A DNA stretch of 37,144 bases, taken from assembly GCA_002709225.1 (NCBI GenBank), contig PAQH01000150.1, positions 1-37,144 on the forward strand, read 5' to 3'. The first letter of the stretch is position 1, and every line of letters begins with the position of its first letter. The position numbers were made by a program, and so were the translations under genes. Source of the DNA: Planctomycetaceae bacterium. GTDB taxonomy: Bacteria; Planctomycetota; Planctomycetia; Pirellulales; Pirellulaceae. Shown here piece by piece: positions 25,456 through 34,723 of the stretch. The notes under the pieces were generated by a model, which was given only the letters and a program-made list of their open reading frames with translations, had not been told where the DNA came from and did not search any database.

Positions 25456-26880
25456 ATGACACCTCTGCAAATGTTGACGCGCAGGCAGATGTTTCGCAGT
25501 GGAACTTTTACTTTGGCGCCTCTTGCTTTGGCATCACTCCGTCAACAAGAAGTGATGGGTGCCACACAGCCGACGTCACCCTTGCCACCACAAGTGCCGC
25601 ATTTTCGCGCGAGAGCCAAGTCCGTGATCTATTTGTTTATGATCGGCGGTCCAAGCCAATTGGATCTCTTTGACCCTAAGCCGGAGTTGTTGCGGCGCGA
25701 TGGTGAAGTGCTTCCCGATTCGTTGTTGAAACAGGCGAAATTTGCCCAGATTCAAGAGAAACAGCCCAAGATAATGGGCTCTCCTTGGAGTTTTGCGCGA
25801 CATGGTGAGTCCGGTGCGACGGTTTCCGAGTTGCTGCCCCACACAGCTTCCATTGTTGACCAGTTGTCGTTCGTGAAGACCGTGAAAACCGACGACACTA
25901 ATCACATGTTTGCCGAGTTGCTGATCAATACAGGTTGGCGACAGTTTGGCCGTCCGAGTCTTGGTAGCTGGGTGGTTTATGGACTCGGAGGCGAGGCAGC
26001 CAATCTGCCGGCGTTTTTGGTTTTGCGTTCGGGGATGCGCCCACGTTCGAAACGCGCCAATTACGGCAATGGATTCTTACCGTCGAAGTTTCAGGGGACG
26101 CCGTTACGATCCGCAGGAGCGCCTATTCTCAACCTGTCCAGCCCACCCGGTTTTACTCGTCGCAGACAACGAGATTCCATTGCCGCGATCAATGCACTCA
26201 ATCGTTACAAGCTCGAGTCTAGCGGCGATGACGAAGTTGCCGCTCGTATTGCTTCTTACGAAATGGCGTTCCGCATGCAGACAGCCGCTCCCGAGTTGTT
26301 GAACCTGACTGGTGAGACAGCCGCAACGTTGAGAGCTTACGGGATTCAAGATACGTCTCGCCCTTCGTTTGCTCGAAATTGTTTGTTGGCGCGGCGCATG
26401 GTTGAACGTGGGGTTCGTTTCGTTCATCTATTTCATGGAGACTGGGATCACCACACTAACATTGCCGGCGGATTGCCCAGCCAATGCAAACAAACCGACC
26501 AGGCCTCCGCGGCGTTAGTCCGCGATTTGGCGCTTCGAGGGTTGCTCGACGACACATTGGTGGTTTGGGGCGGCGAACTGGGACGCACGGCGGTCGCGCA
26601 AAAATCCAACAAAGAGAATGTCGCTGTGGGGCGTGATCATCATATCGATGCGTACACAATGTGGTTCGCGGGAGGTGGCACACGCGCTGGCTACTCGATT
26701 GGCAGTACCGATGACCTGGGATATTTTCCCGTGGAAGACTCTTGGCATGTTTACGACCTACAGGCGACGGTTCTTCACCTCCTCGGGCTCGACCACGAAC
26801 GCCTGACCTACCGCTTTCAAGGTCGCGACTTTAGATTGACCGACGTGCATGGGAACGTACGGTACGAACTGTTTACTTGA
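25456..26880 (+). CDS. DUF1501 protein with Tat signal (sulfatase-like fold)
   Basis: The ATG at 25456 is preferred, with GGAG at 25445-25448; in-frame TTG 25426 and ATG 25435 are alternatives. The 474-residue product starts with a twin-arginine signal (LTRRQMFRSGTFTLAPLALASL). The DUF1501 pattern is clear: KSVIYLFMIGGPSQLDLFDPKPEL, FARHGESGATVSELLPH, KTDDTNHMFAELL, HLFHGDWDHHTNI, VVWGGELGRTAVAQ, GRDHHIDAYTMWFAGGG and the closing RLTDVHGNVRYEL. The fold is related to alkaline phosphatases and sulfatases. It follows the PSD1 gene by about 40 bases, the standard planctomycete pair, so the two are probably co-expressed and act together outside the cytoplasm. Confidence 0.95.
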   Translation: MTPLQMLTRRQMFRSGTFTLAPLALASLRQQEVMGATQPTSPLPPQVPHFRARAKSVIYLFMIGGPSQLDLFDPKPELLRRDGEVLPDSLLKQAKFAQIQEKQPKIMGSPWSFARHGESGATVSELLPHTASIVDQLSFVKTVKTDDTNHMFAELLINTGWRQFGRPSLGSWVVYGLGGEAANLPAFLVLRSGMRPRSKRANYGNGFLPSKFQGTPLRSAGAPILNLSSPPGFTRRRQRDSIAAINALNRYKLESSGDDEVAARIASYEMAFRMQTAAPELLNLTGETAATLRAYGIQDTSRPSFARNCLLARRMVERGVRFVHLFHGDWDHHTNIAGGLPSQCKQTDQASAALVRDLALRGLLDDTLVVWGGELGRTAVAQKSNKENVAVGRDHHIDAYTMWFAGGGTRAGYSIGSTDDLGYFPVEDSWHVYDLQATVLHLLGLDHERLTYRFQGRDFRLTDVHGNVRYELFT

Positions 26881-26916
26881 GGTGTGGGTTGGCGTTTTAC
26901 AGGCAAGATGGTTTCG

Positions 26917-27417
26917 TCAACCTGGCAGGATTACGAGCTTGACTTCACCGATTAATCCACCTGCCTTTGCTTCACGGCCCGGGCGCGGCAGCGGCGCGCT
27001 GGTTTTCGTCAGGCTGGGTTGCTCGATGATGAGTTCCAGTAGATTGCGCGGCTGCAGAAGATGTTTGATTGGCCAGCTTCGCGTTCCATCGGTAATTCGC
27101 ATTGTTCCCAATGAACTGTTGTTGATGGCTACTTGGGCCAACGCGTCAACCTTCTCGACAACGAGTGAGACCTGGTCGCCTGGTTGCAGTCCGGTGGGAC
27201 AGCCAAATCTTCGGGAGTAGAGAGCTTGGCCGCAAAAATCCGCACCGAGCGACGCACTCCAGTCCGCTGGGACCTGTACCGTACATGACGGCGGCAAGAT
27301 TCCCGGTCCATGCTCTGTCGTGCCATCGGCGAGCAAGACGGTACGGGCCAAAGCCTGTAACTTCCAGGGGCCGCGTAAGCGAATGGTATGCGTCGCTTGG
27401 GTTGACATGCTTACCAT
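26917..27417 (-). CDS. Stand-alone GH2-like sugar-binding jelly-roll domain protein
   Basis: The 166-residue product resembles the N-terminal jelly-roll (galactose-binding-like) domain of glycoside hydrolase family 2: GPWKL near the start, VPADWSASLG, ALYSRRFGCP, then VSLVVEKVDALAQVAINNSSLG, and LLELIIEQP with GLIGEVKLVI at the end. No catalytic domain is attached and no signal peptide is seen. ATG 27417 or ATG 27408 could be the start. It could be a carbohydrate-binding module or an eroded GH2 fragment. It converges on the DUF1501 gene with 36 bases between stops. Confidence 0.55.
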   Translation of the reverse strand: MVSMSTQATHTIRLRGPWKLQALARTVLLADGTTEHGPGILPPSCTVQVPADWSASLGADFCGQALYSRRFGCPTGLQPGDQVSLVVEKVDALAQVAINNSSLGTMRITDGTRSWPIKHLLQPRNLLELIIEQPSLTKTSAPLPRPGREAKAGGLIGEVKLVILPG

Positions 27418-27551
27418 CCTAAGTCACCCCTCACAGGTCGACTTGCTGGTCAGGTTGGAGGTGGTGAAGAAAACCGTGTGGCGTTTAGCATCCAACACTC
27501 GAAGTCAGTCGTGACAAGTCGCAATCAGCTAGGGGGCGCGTTTGCGAGAGA

Positions 27552-29330
27552 CTATTCCGGAGTGAAATCTGAGATGACCGAGGCCTGGCGGACATGCTGG
27601 TTGGCGCGGTTGATCGCACGCAGCGAAACTTGAATACCTCGTACTGGATAAGGATAGGGCGGTGAGGTTTCACGTTCGATCGGTGAGTCGGCGATCAGGC
27701 CATCGGTGCCCTCATCCGTGAAGTTGTCGCCATCTTCGTTGTATAGATTGTTTTCATAGTGAGACGACCAGGTGTCGTAGACCGCCGTGGGTGCGATGTA
27801 ACCCAATTCAGGCCGAATCGTACCCGCCGTCGGGGCGACTCCGCGTAATCCAGAGCGAACCGCCGGTGGACCTGAGAACAGTGATAATTGACTGGTTTCC
27901 GCGTCCGTCAGGTTTGGCACGCCGGCCGGGTTCGCATAAGGCCAAACACCGCCAAAGTCAAAGGCATAGAAGTAGGGCCACATGGAGAGATAGTTGTACG
28001 GATAATTCCAGGCATAGTAGAGGTCGACATAGGCGCCATATCCAATCCGCCGCTGGTTGGTTGCCGGGAGCGGGTTGTAACCCGGGTCGCCCGGTTGCAG
28101 GACACTACCAGCAGCTTCCATCAGGGGGGCTGTTGCGTCATAAATGCGGACGTCAAACGCTAACGCATCCGCGAGCATCACATCCTGGCCTCTGGAATCG
28201 CTGATCAGGCTGTTATTGTTGACTGTGCGAAATTGTTCTTTGCGGAACATCAGTCCATAAGGCGATACGATGCCCGGAACGCCACCGTCAGCTGGCGCAG
28301 GAATTTGAATGTCATCAGAGCGGTGTGGGAATTCAAACCTCGGTGTACCAGACGCACCGCTGATGGCGCGATTTAGATCGCTCATCGCAAAACGTGAGTA
28401 CCGGTATTCACGACGAGTCAGATCAGCTAGTGAATTGGCGCGAAATCCCCAGTACAATGTTCCTTCCGGTGAGATCCAGTAATGAAGCCGTAATGATAGG
28501 TCGACGTGATTAAGAAGGCGACGCAATGCCGCGGTTGCTTGCAGTAAGTTCGGACGTCCTTGCCAACAAAGGAGTGTTCGTCGCAGAGGGTTGGCTCGAG
28601 TGACGGGGTCCACCAGGAAACCGGTTACCTCGTCGTTCAGGTCAGGCCGGATCAACAGTACCCGTCGGCGGATCGTGAAGTCTTCCCCGCTGTCGACCAC
28701 GCTGTCGTTATCAAGATCTTCGAGCGTTGCCCACCAGACGATCTCTGCGTTCTGAGATTCAATGATCTCTGGATTCGTGACGAAAAAACCGATCTCTTTC
28801 CAATCAGAAAGATCGCTTGCGCCATCTCCATCGTCATCTCCGTTGGTAAGCCCGATTGGGTAATTGAATCGGAACCCGGCCGTATCGTTTCGATACGCAA
28901 TGACATTGGACTCAAAGCGGTGGAAGCTTCCCTGAAACGGTTTTTCACCAGAGTGTGCGGTGAACAGTAACTTGTCGTCCCAGTCGCCCAACATAGGATC
29001 GTTGGCGATGTGTGTCCCCAGGGAATCACGCCACGCGCCTTCGATGTACTCGAAATACCCTTCTCCGTGTGAATTGTCGGACCACGGTCGAATGGGTACG
29101 GTAATGCCATCCAAATCCTGCTGGAGACGCGCCTCGACCGCTCGCATCTTTCCAGACAGTTCCAAGGCCGCCCGACTTTGGCTGAAGTTGTCGCCAACAA
29201 TGTTGAACATCTGCGTGAGCGCGAGGATGATCAGCATCGTAAGGGCCATGGCGACCATCATTTCGATCAACGTGAAGGCGCGCCGTGGCGTACCTTTGTC
29301 CGTTGGCCGGTCAAGGCGTGGTTGCGTCAT
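27552..29330 (-). CDS. Very large type IV pilin-like / pseudopilin protein
   Basis: The ATG at 29330 has a GAGG SD and gives 592 residues. RRAFTLIEMMVAMALTMLIILALTQMF (residues ~16-42) is a prepilin peptidase site followed by the pilin helix; the residue before the cleavage point is Ala, not the usual Gly, with Phe19 and Glu23 as +1 and +5. The rest (~60-592) is a large extracytoplasmic beta-rich domain rich in Asp, Gly, Asn and Tyr. NGDDDGDGASDLSDW resembles a calcium-binding loop, and EDGDNFTDEGTDGL is a similar acidic loop. The size far exceeds usual GspJ-type minor pseudopilins (~200). Planctomycetes carry many such proteins; the function is unknown. Confidence 0.8.
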   Translation of the reverse strand: MTQPRLDRPTDKGTPRRAFTLIEMMVAMALTMLIILALTQMFNIVGDNFSQSRAALELSGKMRAVEARLQQDLDGITVPIRPWSDNSHGEGYFEYIEGAWRDSLGTHIANDPMLGDWDDKLLFTAHSGEKPFQGSFHRFESNVIAYRNDTAGFRFNYPIGLTNGDDDGDGASDLSDWKEIGFFVTNPEIIESQNAEIVWWATLEDLDNDSVVDSGEDFTIRRRVLLIRPDLNDEVTGFLVDPVTRANPLRRTLLCWQGRPNLLQATAALRRLLNHVDLSLRLHYWISPEGTLYWGFRANSLADLTRREYRYSRFAMSDLNRAISGASGTPRFEFPHRSDDIQIPAPADGGVPGIVSPYGLMFRKEQFRTVNNNSLISDSRGQDVMLADALAFDVRIYDATAPLMEAAGSVLQPGDPGYNPLPATNQRRIGYGAYVDLYYAWNYPYNYLSMWPYFYAFDFGGVWPYANPAGVPNLTDAETSQLSLFSGPPAVRSGLRGVAPTAGTIRPELGYIAPTAVYDTWSSHYENNLYNEDGDNFTDEGTDGLIADSPIERETSPPYPYPVRGIQVSLRAINRANQHVRQASVISDFTPE

Positions 29331-29654
29331 GGAATGGACCTCGCTGCCGCCGAAACTACCGCCCAATGGTCGCTGTGAAGGCACACCTGGCACCGCACCA
29401 CAGAGTCCAAATCGGGTGACCGGTTATCCAATAATACGACGTAAGTCGTTCTTAACTAACACCTTTATTCAAGTGCGATACGAGTGTTTTGTCAAGCAGA
29501 AATAGTCTTTTTGGGGGACCTATTTCTAGCCAAACGCCGGGTGAATTCGACAAAACCCAGTGTGCTGTCCGCGTGCTTGTCGCCAGCCCGCAAATCGAAA
29601 GAATAAGGGGCTTGAGAGGAATGGGATGGGGTGGTGGCCTTGAGGATGTGTACC

Positions 29655-30434
29655 GTGCGAGTCGTAATCAAAGATTCCTATCAACAGCTCAGTTTGGCGG
29701 CAGCTGCAGAAGTAGCTCAGGCTGTCCGTATCAAGCCAAATCTCGTGCTCGGGTTGGCGACCGGTTCCAGCCCATTGGGAATCTACCAGGAGTTGATTCG
29801 GCTACACCGTGCCGAAGGGCTCGATTTCAGCCAGGTGACCACATTCAATCTGGACGAATATGTAGGGCTTGCGCCCGACCATCCCCAGAGCTACCACGCG
29901 TTCATGCACGAACATCTATTCCAGCACATTAATGTTTCTGGGGAAAGGACACACGTTCCGGTCGGGATTTCAGACGATTTTGGCAGCTATTGCCGGTCTT
30001 ACGAGCAACAGATTTGCGACGCGGGCGGCATCGACCTTCAGTTACTTGGGATCGGTCGCGATGGCCATATCGGCTTCAACGAACCTGGTAGTTCGCTAGG
30101 ATCACGCACGCGCTTGAAAACCCTGACGGCGCAAACGATCGAAGATAACTCCCGGTTCTTTGACCGTCCTGACGAAGTGCCTCGGTTTGCCATAACGATG
30201 GGAGTCGCCACGATATTGGATGCACGACGGGTATTGCTATTGGCCAGTGGTAAAAAGAAGGCCAAAGCGGTCGCGCGTTCACTCGAAGGTCCCATTTCCA
30301 GTATGTGGACTGCCAGCGCGCTACAATTGCATGCGGATGCGACGGTCTTCTTGGATCGCAAGGCAGCGCGCAAGTTGAAACAGCTCGAGTATTACCATTG
30401 GATCCAACGGCAGGCAGGCGACATTTGTCCGTAG
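29655..30434 (+). CDS. nagB: Glucosamine-6-phosphate deaminase-type isomerase
   Basis: The GTG at 29655 (MRVVIKDSYQQL) is chosen because TGAGGA at 29641-29646 is well spaced and the residues align with the family N-terminus; ATG 29646 is an alternative. The 260-residue protein has LGLATGSSPLGIYQEL, TFNLDEYVGLAPDHPQSY and LLGIGRDGHIGFNEPGSSLGSRTR, the NagB sugar-phosphate-binding and catalytic segments, with the catalytic Asp (DEY) and His (DGHIGFNEP). It converts glucosamine-6-phosphate to fructose-6-phosphate and ammonia. No nagA is next to it. Confidence 0.93.
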   Translation: MRVVIKDSYQQLSLAAAAEVAQAVRIKPNLVLGLATGSSPLGIYQELIRLHRAEGLDFSQVTTFNLDEYVGLAPDHPQSYHAFMHEHLFQHINVSGERTHVPVGISDDFGSYCRSYEQQICDAGGIDLQLLGIGRDGHIGFNEPGSSLGSRTRLKTLTAQTIEDNSRFFDRPDEVPRFAITMGVATILDARRVLLLASGKKKAKAVARSLEGPISSMWTASALQLHADATVFLDRKAARKLKQLEYYHWIQRQAGDICP

Positions 30435-30838
30435 AGAGAGGTTGGCCGGCAGACTTGTCCAGCGCCGGTTGGTTTGACAGCAAACACGTCGGCCCAGACG
30501 TGTATTGCGGCCGATTCAAGTCTCCTCTTGAGTCACGCCTGGTTTGATACCTCGTCCATTCCCAATGCCCGCTGGCGGGCAGAAATGTGATCGCCATCAC
30601 TGCGACTAACGAATTGGGATTTGCAGCAGCTTTAACGTGGAGCTCTTATTCATTAGTCCAGGGGATGAGCGATAGTATATTCGTGGTTCTATAAGGTCGC
30701 TGTCTCTGTCGTTGAACGTTTCGAGCTCGGACACGATAATTAGTGCTGTGGGAGGTATGCCAGTCGTGTGATCTTCTGCAACGCGGCAATGGTGGTGCCA
30801 CTTTTGAACCATCGGCCCAAGATTTGGAGCAGCTGCGA
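30435..30838. other. Intergenic region, nothing recognised
   Basis: About 400 bases between nagB and the zinc-ribbon gene. The zinc-ribbon frame is open to 30743 (GTG) and includes another Cys-x2-Cys (CQSC), so part of this stretch could be coding. No other domain pattern, RNA gene or strong hairpin was seen. Confidence 0.35.
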
Positions 30839-31528
30839 GTGAACGTTCAGTGCGCGCGGTGTGGTGAAAAATTGCTCGGTGCTGTAAACCGCTGTTGGCG
30901 GTGCGGAACGGACTTCGTGGCGTCTGTTGATTCAGCTGACTTGCCTCCTGTCCGCAGGTCGCCCTTGGCGACCTCTGCGGCACCACTCGCAAATCCTGGC
31001 GCAGTAAATGCAGTTTCCTCGACGGAGCCGGATACGAGTTCCCAGCAAGGCGCTGCCGCTGAATCGAGGTCTGCGGGTTCCGATTTTGGCAGCGCGGCGC
31101 CAGTTCAAGTTGGTTCGCCGTTTCGGCACGGTTCGATACGGCGGTCGCTAGCTGGATCCACGAGTCCCAGTGGAAATATCATGGAGCGGTTAGCATTCCC
31201 TGCGCAGAAAACACGGTATCCACGGCATCTGGCTGCTCAGGGGGGGGCGGTTGCTTCGATAAGTTTGGGGTGTATTTCGTTAATTGGCGTGACGTTGGCG
31301 GTGTGGGGCACATGGAGTCCTGTTGGCCCTATCGCAACTTCGGCATTGGGGATTCTGCTGGGGGCTTGGGGAGCGTTCTCTCAGTTCCGGCGGGTTGCAG
31401 TTGTCGGCTTGGTGATTGGTTGTTTCGCGTTCGCCGTTTCTGGATTCTTGGGCGCCGTAGAAGTTTATGTGCAGGTCAATGGAGAGGATCCGTTTGCTCC
31501 AGTATTGGATGGATCGTTAGATGATTAA
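30839..31528 (+). CDS. Zinc-ribbon membrane protein, DUF4190-like
   Basis: The GTG at 30839 (MNVQCARCGEKL) has GGAG at a suitable distance and gives 229 residues; GTG 30743 would add 32 residues. The N-terminus is a zinc ribbon (CARC ... CWRCGTDF), then a Ser/Pro/Ala-rich linker (~25-130), then three hydrophobic helices (~145-222) with GAVASISLGCISLIGVTLAVWG and GILLGAWGAFSQFRRVAVVGLVIGCFAF, the double-helix pattern of DUF4190-type proteins. The function is unknown; the ribbon suggests a cytoplasmic zinc-dependent contact at the membrane. Confidence 0.65.
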   Translation: MNVQCARCGEKLLGAVNRCWRCGTDFVASVDSADLPPVRRSPLATSAAPLANPGAVNAVSSTEPDTSSQQGAAAESRSAGSDFGSAAPVQVGSPFRHGSIRRSLAGSTSPSGNIMERLAFPAQKTRYPRHLAAQGGAVASISLGCISLIGVTLAVWGTWSPVGPIATSALGILLGAWGAFSQFRRVAVVGLVIGCFAFAVSGFLGAVEVYVQVNGEDPFAPVLDGSLDD

Positions 31529-31656
31529 TGGGCCTGTTGACTCGGGGGTCCGGTTGGCGCCGAACTGGGGTGCCAATTGGTATGGTCAGACAGGGGGCGG
31601 GTACGGAATCAATGGCAGGCCGTCATTGGGTGACCAGGGCTGCAAACGATACGCTG

Positions 31657-32250
31657 CTAATTCGTATCAGCGGTCTGAACGCGATCAGCTGAAGTTGTGG
31701 GGGGCTGGGTGAGCGAATGCCAGATCAATAATCCGGCACCACACACAAGCATGCTGTCCGCGATGTTGAAGTTGGGCCAGGTGTAATCGGGAGGCCACTG
31801 CAGAAGAATCCAATCGCGTACGCCGTAACAAAACTCGGCCGGGGTGTCCGCGGTATGCCAGAAGCCGAGTCGATCGTAGAGATTTCCGGCGATACCTGCC
31901 ATGACGCTTCCCAGCGCAATCACAAGCAGTCGGTCATCTGCTGCCCGATACCTGAACAACCAGACCAGAATACCAATCCCAGCGCCGATCGAGAGCGTCG
32001 CAAACACCGCGGTAAGACCCTGGCCAATACCGAACAAGGCGCCACGGTTCACAGCCGTTTGAATGCCAACATAGCCCTCGACCAACCACCAGGTGGAGTT
32101 CGCGCTGGGCAGACCCAGCCACGCAAAGGTCGCTTGTTTACTAATTAGATCCGCCAGGCAACCGATCACGGAGATCGAGAAAAAGAGGACGTATGCGCTG
32201 CCTGGAATCGTTACAGGACGTGTTGTTTCAGCTTTCAAGCTTGCTGGCAC
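31657..32250 (-). CDS. lspA: Lipoprotein signal peptidase II
   Basis: The start is uncertain: the frame stays open to 32355, but the DksA-type gene ends at 32228, and GTG 32250 (MPASLKAETTRP) would give 197 residues and overlap that gene by 23 bases. LspA signatures are present: AVNRGALFGIGQG, GIAGNLYDRLGFW with catalytic Asp, and WPNFNIADSMLVCG with the second catalytic Asp. Four membrane helices are visible. It removes signal peptides from prolipoproteins, such as the one at 322-1914. Confidence 0.9.
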   Translation of the reverse strand: MPASLKAETTRPVTIPGSAYVLFFSISVIGCLADLISKQATFAWLGLPSANSTWWLVEGYVGIQTAVNRGALFGIGQGLTAVFATLSIGAGIGILVWLFRYRAADDRLLVIALGSVMAGIAGNLYDRLGFWHTADTPAEFCYGVRDWILLQWPPDYTWPNFNIADSMLVCGAGLLIWHSLTQPPTTSADRVQTADTN

Positions 32251-32617
32251 ACTTGACGCAGTGAGGCGTGTGAGGGATGGCTTTAAGCCGAGTCTTGGGA
32301 ATTTTTCCCTCGCACTCGACACACAGACCATAGGTCGCACCTTCAATCCGCTCAAGGGCAGATTCGATCAGCTCGAGCGTTTCTTCATCGTTTTCCATCA
32401 AGCTCAAGGTGAATTCTTGGTCGAAATTGTCGCTGCCCACGTCTGCCATATGGATTGGCATACTCGACAAATCACCACTCGCTTCGCTGCGCGTTTGTTT
32501 CAACGCGGCGTTTGCCATCGCCGAAACGTCCTTGCGAATCCGCGCTCGGTGGTAGAGTAAGGTTTCCTTGTACACCTTGCATTCGGACTTCTTCAAGTAG
32601 ACGGTTTTTCGGGGCAT
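32228..32617 (-). CDS. DksA/TraR-type zinc-finger protein
   Basis: The ATG at 32617 (MPRKTVYLKKSE) has an AGGA SD, giving 129 residues. DNFDQEFTLSLMENDEETLELIESALERIEGATYG is the coiled-coil/hairpin part, and GLCVECEGKIPKTRLKAIPHTPHCVKC is a Cys-x2-Cys-x17-Cys-x2-Cys zinc finger, exactly the DksA spacing. Family members bind the RNA polymerase secondary channel. The Asp-x-x-Asp coiled-coil tip of E. coli DksA is not clearly seen, so a full ppGpp partner role is not assured. It is immediately upstream of and overlapping lspA. Confidence 0.9.
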   Translation of the reverse strand: MPRKTVYLKKSECKVYKETLLYHRARIRKDVSAMANAALKQTRSEASGDLSSMPIHMADVGSDNFDQEFTLSLMENDEETLELIESALERIEGATYGLCVECEGKIPKTRLKAIPHTPHCVKCASKLES

Positions 32618-33143
32618 CGCAATCCTACTCCCAAAGGGTGGACGAGGGCCAGCACATGGCACAAATCCCTACAGCCTCTCCATTCTAGCGCTGGCCAAAA
32701 GTACTGTCAAATTGCCGAAACGCGTTTCCTGTTTGGCGCAAGTCATTACCTGCATATAATTTGCGCAAGTTCCCCCAGGCCTCCTATTATCCCTGTTTGT
32801 TGAGCGTGTAGGTGGATCGTGGGTTGTCATCGCTGGATTTCACCTGGTAGCCATAGCGGGGTTGGTTGGTGGTACTAAAGGCACCATGATCGGAGTCTAG
32901 TTGGCAGATCGAAATCTGCCGGCAGGGTACGGAAAGAATCATTGTTTGCGAGACGCGTTTTTGAGGTCTGGTTGATGGGAGGGGGACGCTTTCATAAACT
33001 ACGCCCGTGAACGGGGTTGGTTCGATCTTTCTTATACCCGTCCGGTTATTTCGATCCCAAATTCCTCTCGTAACAGAGAGATACTGACAGTTTTCGCGCA
33101 ATCTTCCGGTAACGGGCATATAGGATGCTTTTCAGTAACCAGG
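32618..33143. other. Divergent intergenic region with a short hairpin
   Basis: The 526 bases between the DksA-type gene (minus) and threonine synthase (plus) hold no convincing gene. A minus-strand open frame of 110 codons (32787-33119) has no SD and no family pattern. A perfect 7-bp hairpin GGCAGAT-CGAA-ATCTGCC lies at 32903-32920; its role is unknown. Confidence 0.4.
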
Positions 33144-33179
33144 TTGCCGTTGTTTTTTTCAAGGCCCGAAGGTCAGCCA

Positions 33180-34580
33180 GTGACTTTGACCGAGACTGCT
33201 TTCCAGAAGTGTATTTCCCCGTCTTGCGGAGCAGTGTTCGAAGTCGATGACGTTCTGGTTACCTGTCGCCAATGTGGCGATCTATTAGACGTGGTCTACG
33301 ACTGGAATCGAAGCCAGCCTCCGGATTCGCTCCGCCAGTTCGAACGTGATTGGCGCAATCGCACGGACCCGCTTTGTTTTAGCGGAGTCTGGCGTTTTCA
33401 TTCGCTCTTGCCATTTGCGTTGCGCGAGCAGGTGGTCACGATCGGCGAAGGCCAAACTCTCTTGCAACCGGCGGATTCCGTGGGGAACTACGTGGGTCTC
33501 AATGCGGACCGCTTGTTTTTGCAATACGAAGGTTTAAATCCGTCGGGAAGCTTCAAGGATAATGGCATGTCGGCGGCTTTTACACATGCACGCATGATTG
33601 GAGCTCGCAGGGCAGCCTGCGCCTCTACCGGAAATACGAGTGCATCCTTGGCGATGTACTGTGCTGTGACGCGTCGAATGCAAGCGATCATCTTTGTTGG
33701 GTCAGGCAAGATTTCGTACGGTAAGTTAGCTCAGGCCTTGGATTATGGCGCTTTGACAGTGCAGATTTCCGGCGATTTTGATGACGCAATGGCGCGCGTA
33801 CAGGAAGTATCGAAGAAATTAGGGATTTACCTTGTGAACAGCGTCAATCCCTTCCGACTTGAAGGTCAAAAGACCATCATGTTTCGCGTGCTCGAAGCGC
33901 TGCGGTGGGAAATTCCGGATTGGATCATTGTACCTGGCGGAAATCTCGGGAATTCGAGTGCCTTTGGCAAGGCGTTTGCCGAACTACATGCGTTAGGTTT
34001 GATTGACCGCATTCCGCGTTTAGCGGTAATCAACGCCGCAGGTGCAAACACGTTGCATGAACTGTACGAGGTGCGCGGAGTACGGTGGGGAGCAGGTAAA
34101 GAGACCGATGAAGCCATCGATAGCTATTACCAGCAACTTGATGATGAGCAGAGGAAGGCGTCGACCATTGCCAGTGCGATAGAGATTAATCGGCCTGTAA
34201 ACTTGCGCAAATGTCTACGGGCTTTGGATGTATGCAATGGCGTCGTCCGGCAAGTTACGGACCAGGCGATCCTGGATGCGAAAGCGCAGGTTGGTGCCGG
34301 TGGTATCGGTTGTGAACCTGCCAGTGCTGCAAGTGTAGCTGGCGCTCGCCAGTTACGGGAGGAAGGCCTGATTTCTCAGAACGACCGAGTGGTCTGTATT
34401 CTGACGGGACACTTGTTGAAAGACCCCAACGCGACAATTGCCTACCATACGACTGACCAGCAGGAATTCAATCGAGTCCTTGGTAATAGAGGCGTGCAGA
34501 GCGCTGCATTTGCAAACCGAGCTGTGGCGGTAGCCAACGACCCAGATGCCATAATCAAGGCGATTCAACTCTACAGCTGA
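33180..34580 (+). CDS. thrC: Threonine synthase
   Basis: The GTG at 33180 has AAGG 8 bases upstream; TTG 33144 would add 12 residues. The 466-residue enzyme has an N-terminal zinc ribbon (KCISPSCG ... TCRQCGDLL), as in the form of threonine synthase that carries such a ribbon. The PLP-binding segment is [16 protein letters not shown] with the internal-aldimine Lys, followed by [18 protein letters not shown] and the glycine-rich [15 protein letters not shown], which cradles the PLP phosphate. It converts O-phosphohomoserine to threonine. hom and thrB are not in the window. Confidence 0.92.
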   Translation: MTLTETAFQKCISPSCGAVFEVDDVLVTCRQCGDLLDVVYDWNRSQPPDSLRQFERDWRNRTDPLCFSGVWRFHSLLPFALREQVVTIGEGQTLLQPADSVGNYVGLNADRLFLQYEGLNPSGSFKDNGMSAAFTHARMIGARRAACASTGNTSASLAMYCAVTRRMQAIIFVGSGKISYGKLAQALDYGALTVQISGDFDDAMARVQEVSKKLGIYLVNSVNPFRLEGQKTIMFRVLEALRWEIPDWIIVPGGNLGNSSAFGKAFAELHALGLIDRIPRLAVINAAGANTLHELYEVRGVRWGAGKETDEAIDSYYQQLDDEQRKASTIASAIEINRPVNLRKCLRALDVCNGVVRQVTDQAILDAKAQVGAGGIGCEPASAASVAGARQLREEGLISQNDRVVCILTGHLLKDPNATIAYHTTDQQEFNRVLGNRGVQSAAFANRAVAVANDPDAIIKAIQLYS

Positions 34581-34651
34581 GAGTCTTTATGAGACCGTCC
34601 CGATGCAAAAACGGACTTGTTTTTCGCCAGAACCTCCAGTTGTTGTTCGGT

Positions 34652-34681
34652 TTGGTACTTGTCGAGCATTCTCACTATAAT
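34652..34681 (+). promoter_or_regulatory. Candidate sigma-70 promoter of the solo DUF1501 gene
   Basis: TTGGTA (34652-34657), an 18-base spacer and a perfect TATAAT (34676-34681) are placed about 43 bases before the ATG at 34724. Transcription would start near 34688. Confidence 0.5.
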
Positions 34682-34723
34682 AGGCGACGGACTTCACTCT
34701 TCTTAAAATAAAGGAAGATTCAG

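Noticed and set aside
32787..33119. 110-codon minus-strand frame
   Set aside because: No SD, no family resemblance, contains a hairpin; treated as chance coding.
34587..34640. Possible thrC terminator hairpin
   Set aside because: CCGT/ACGG pairing is only four bases; too weak to report.
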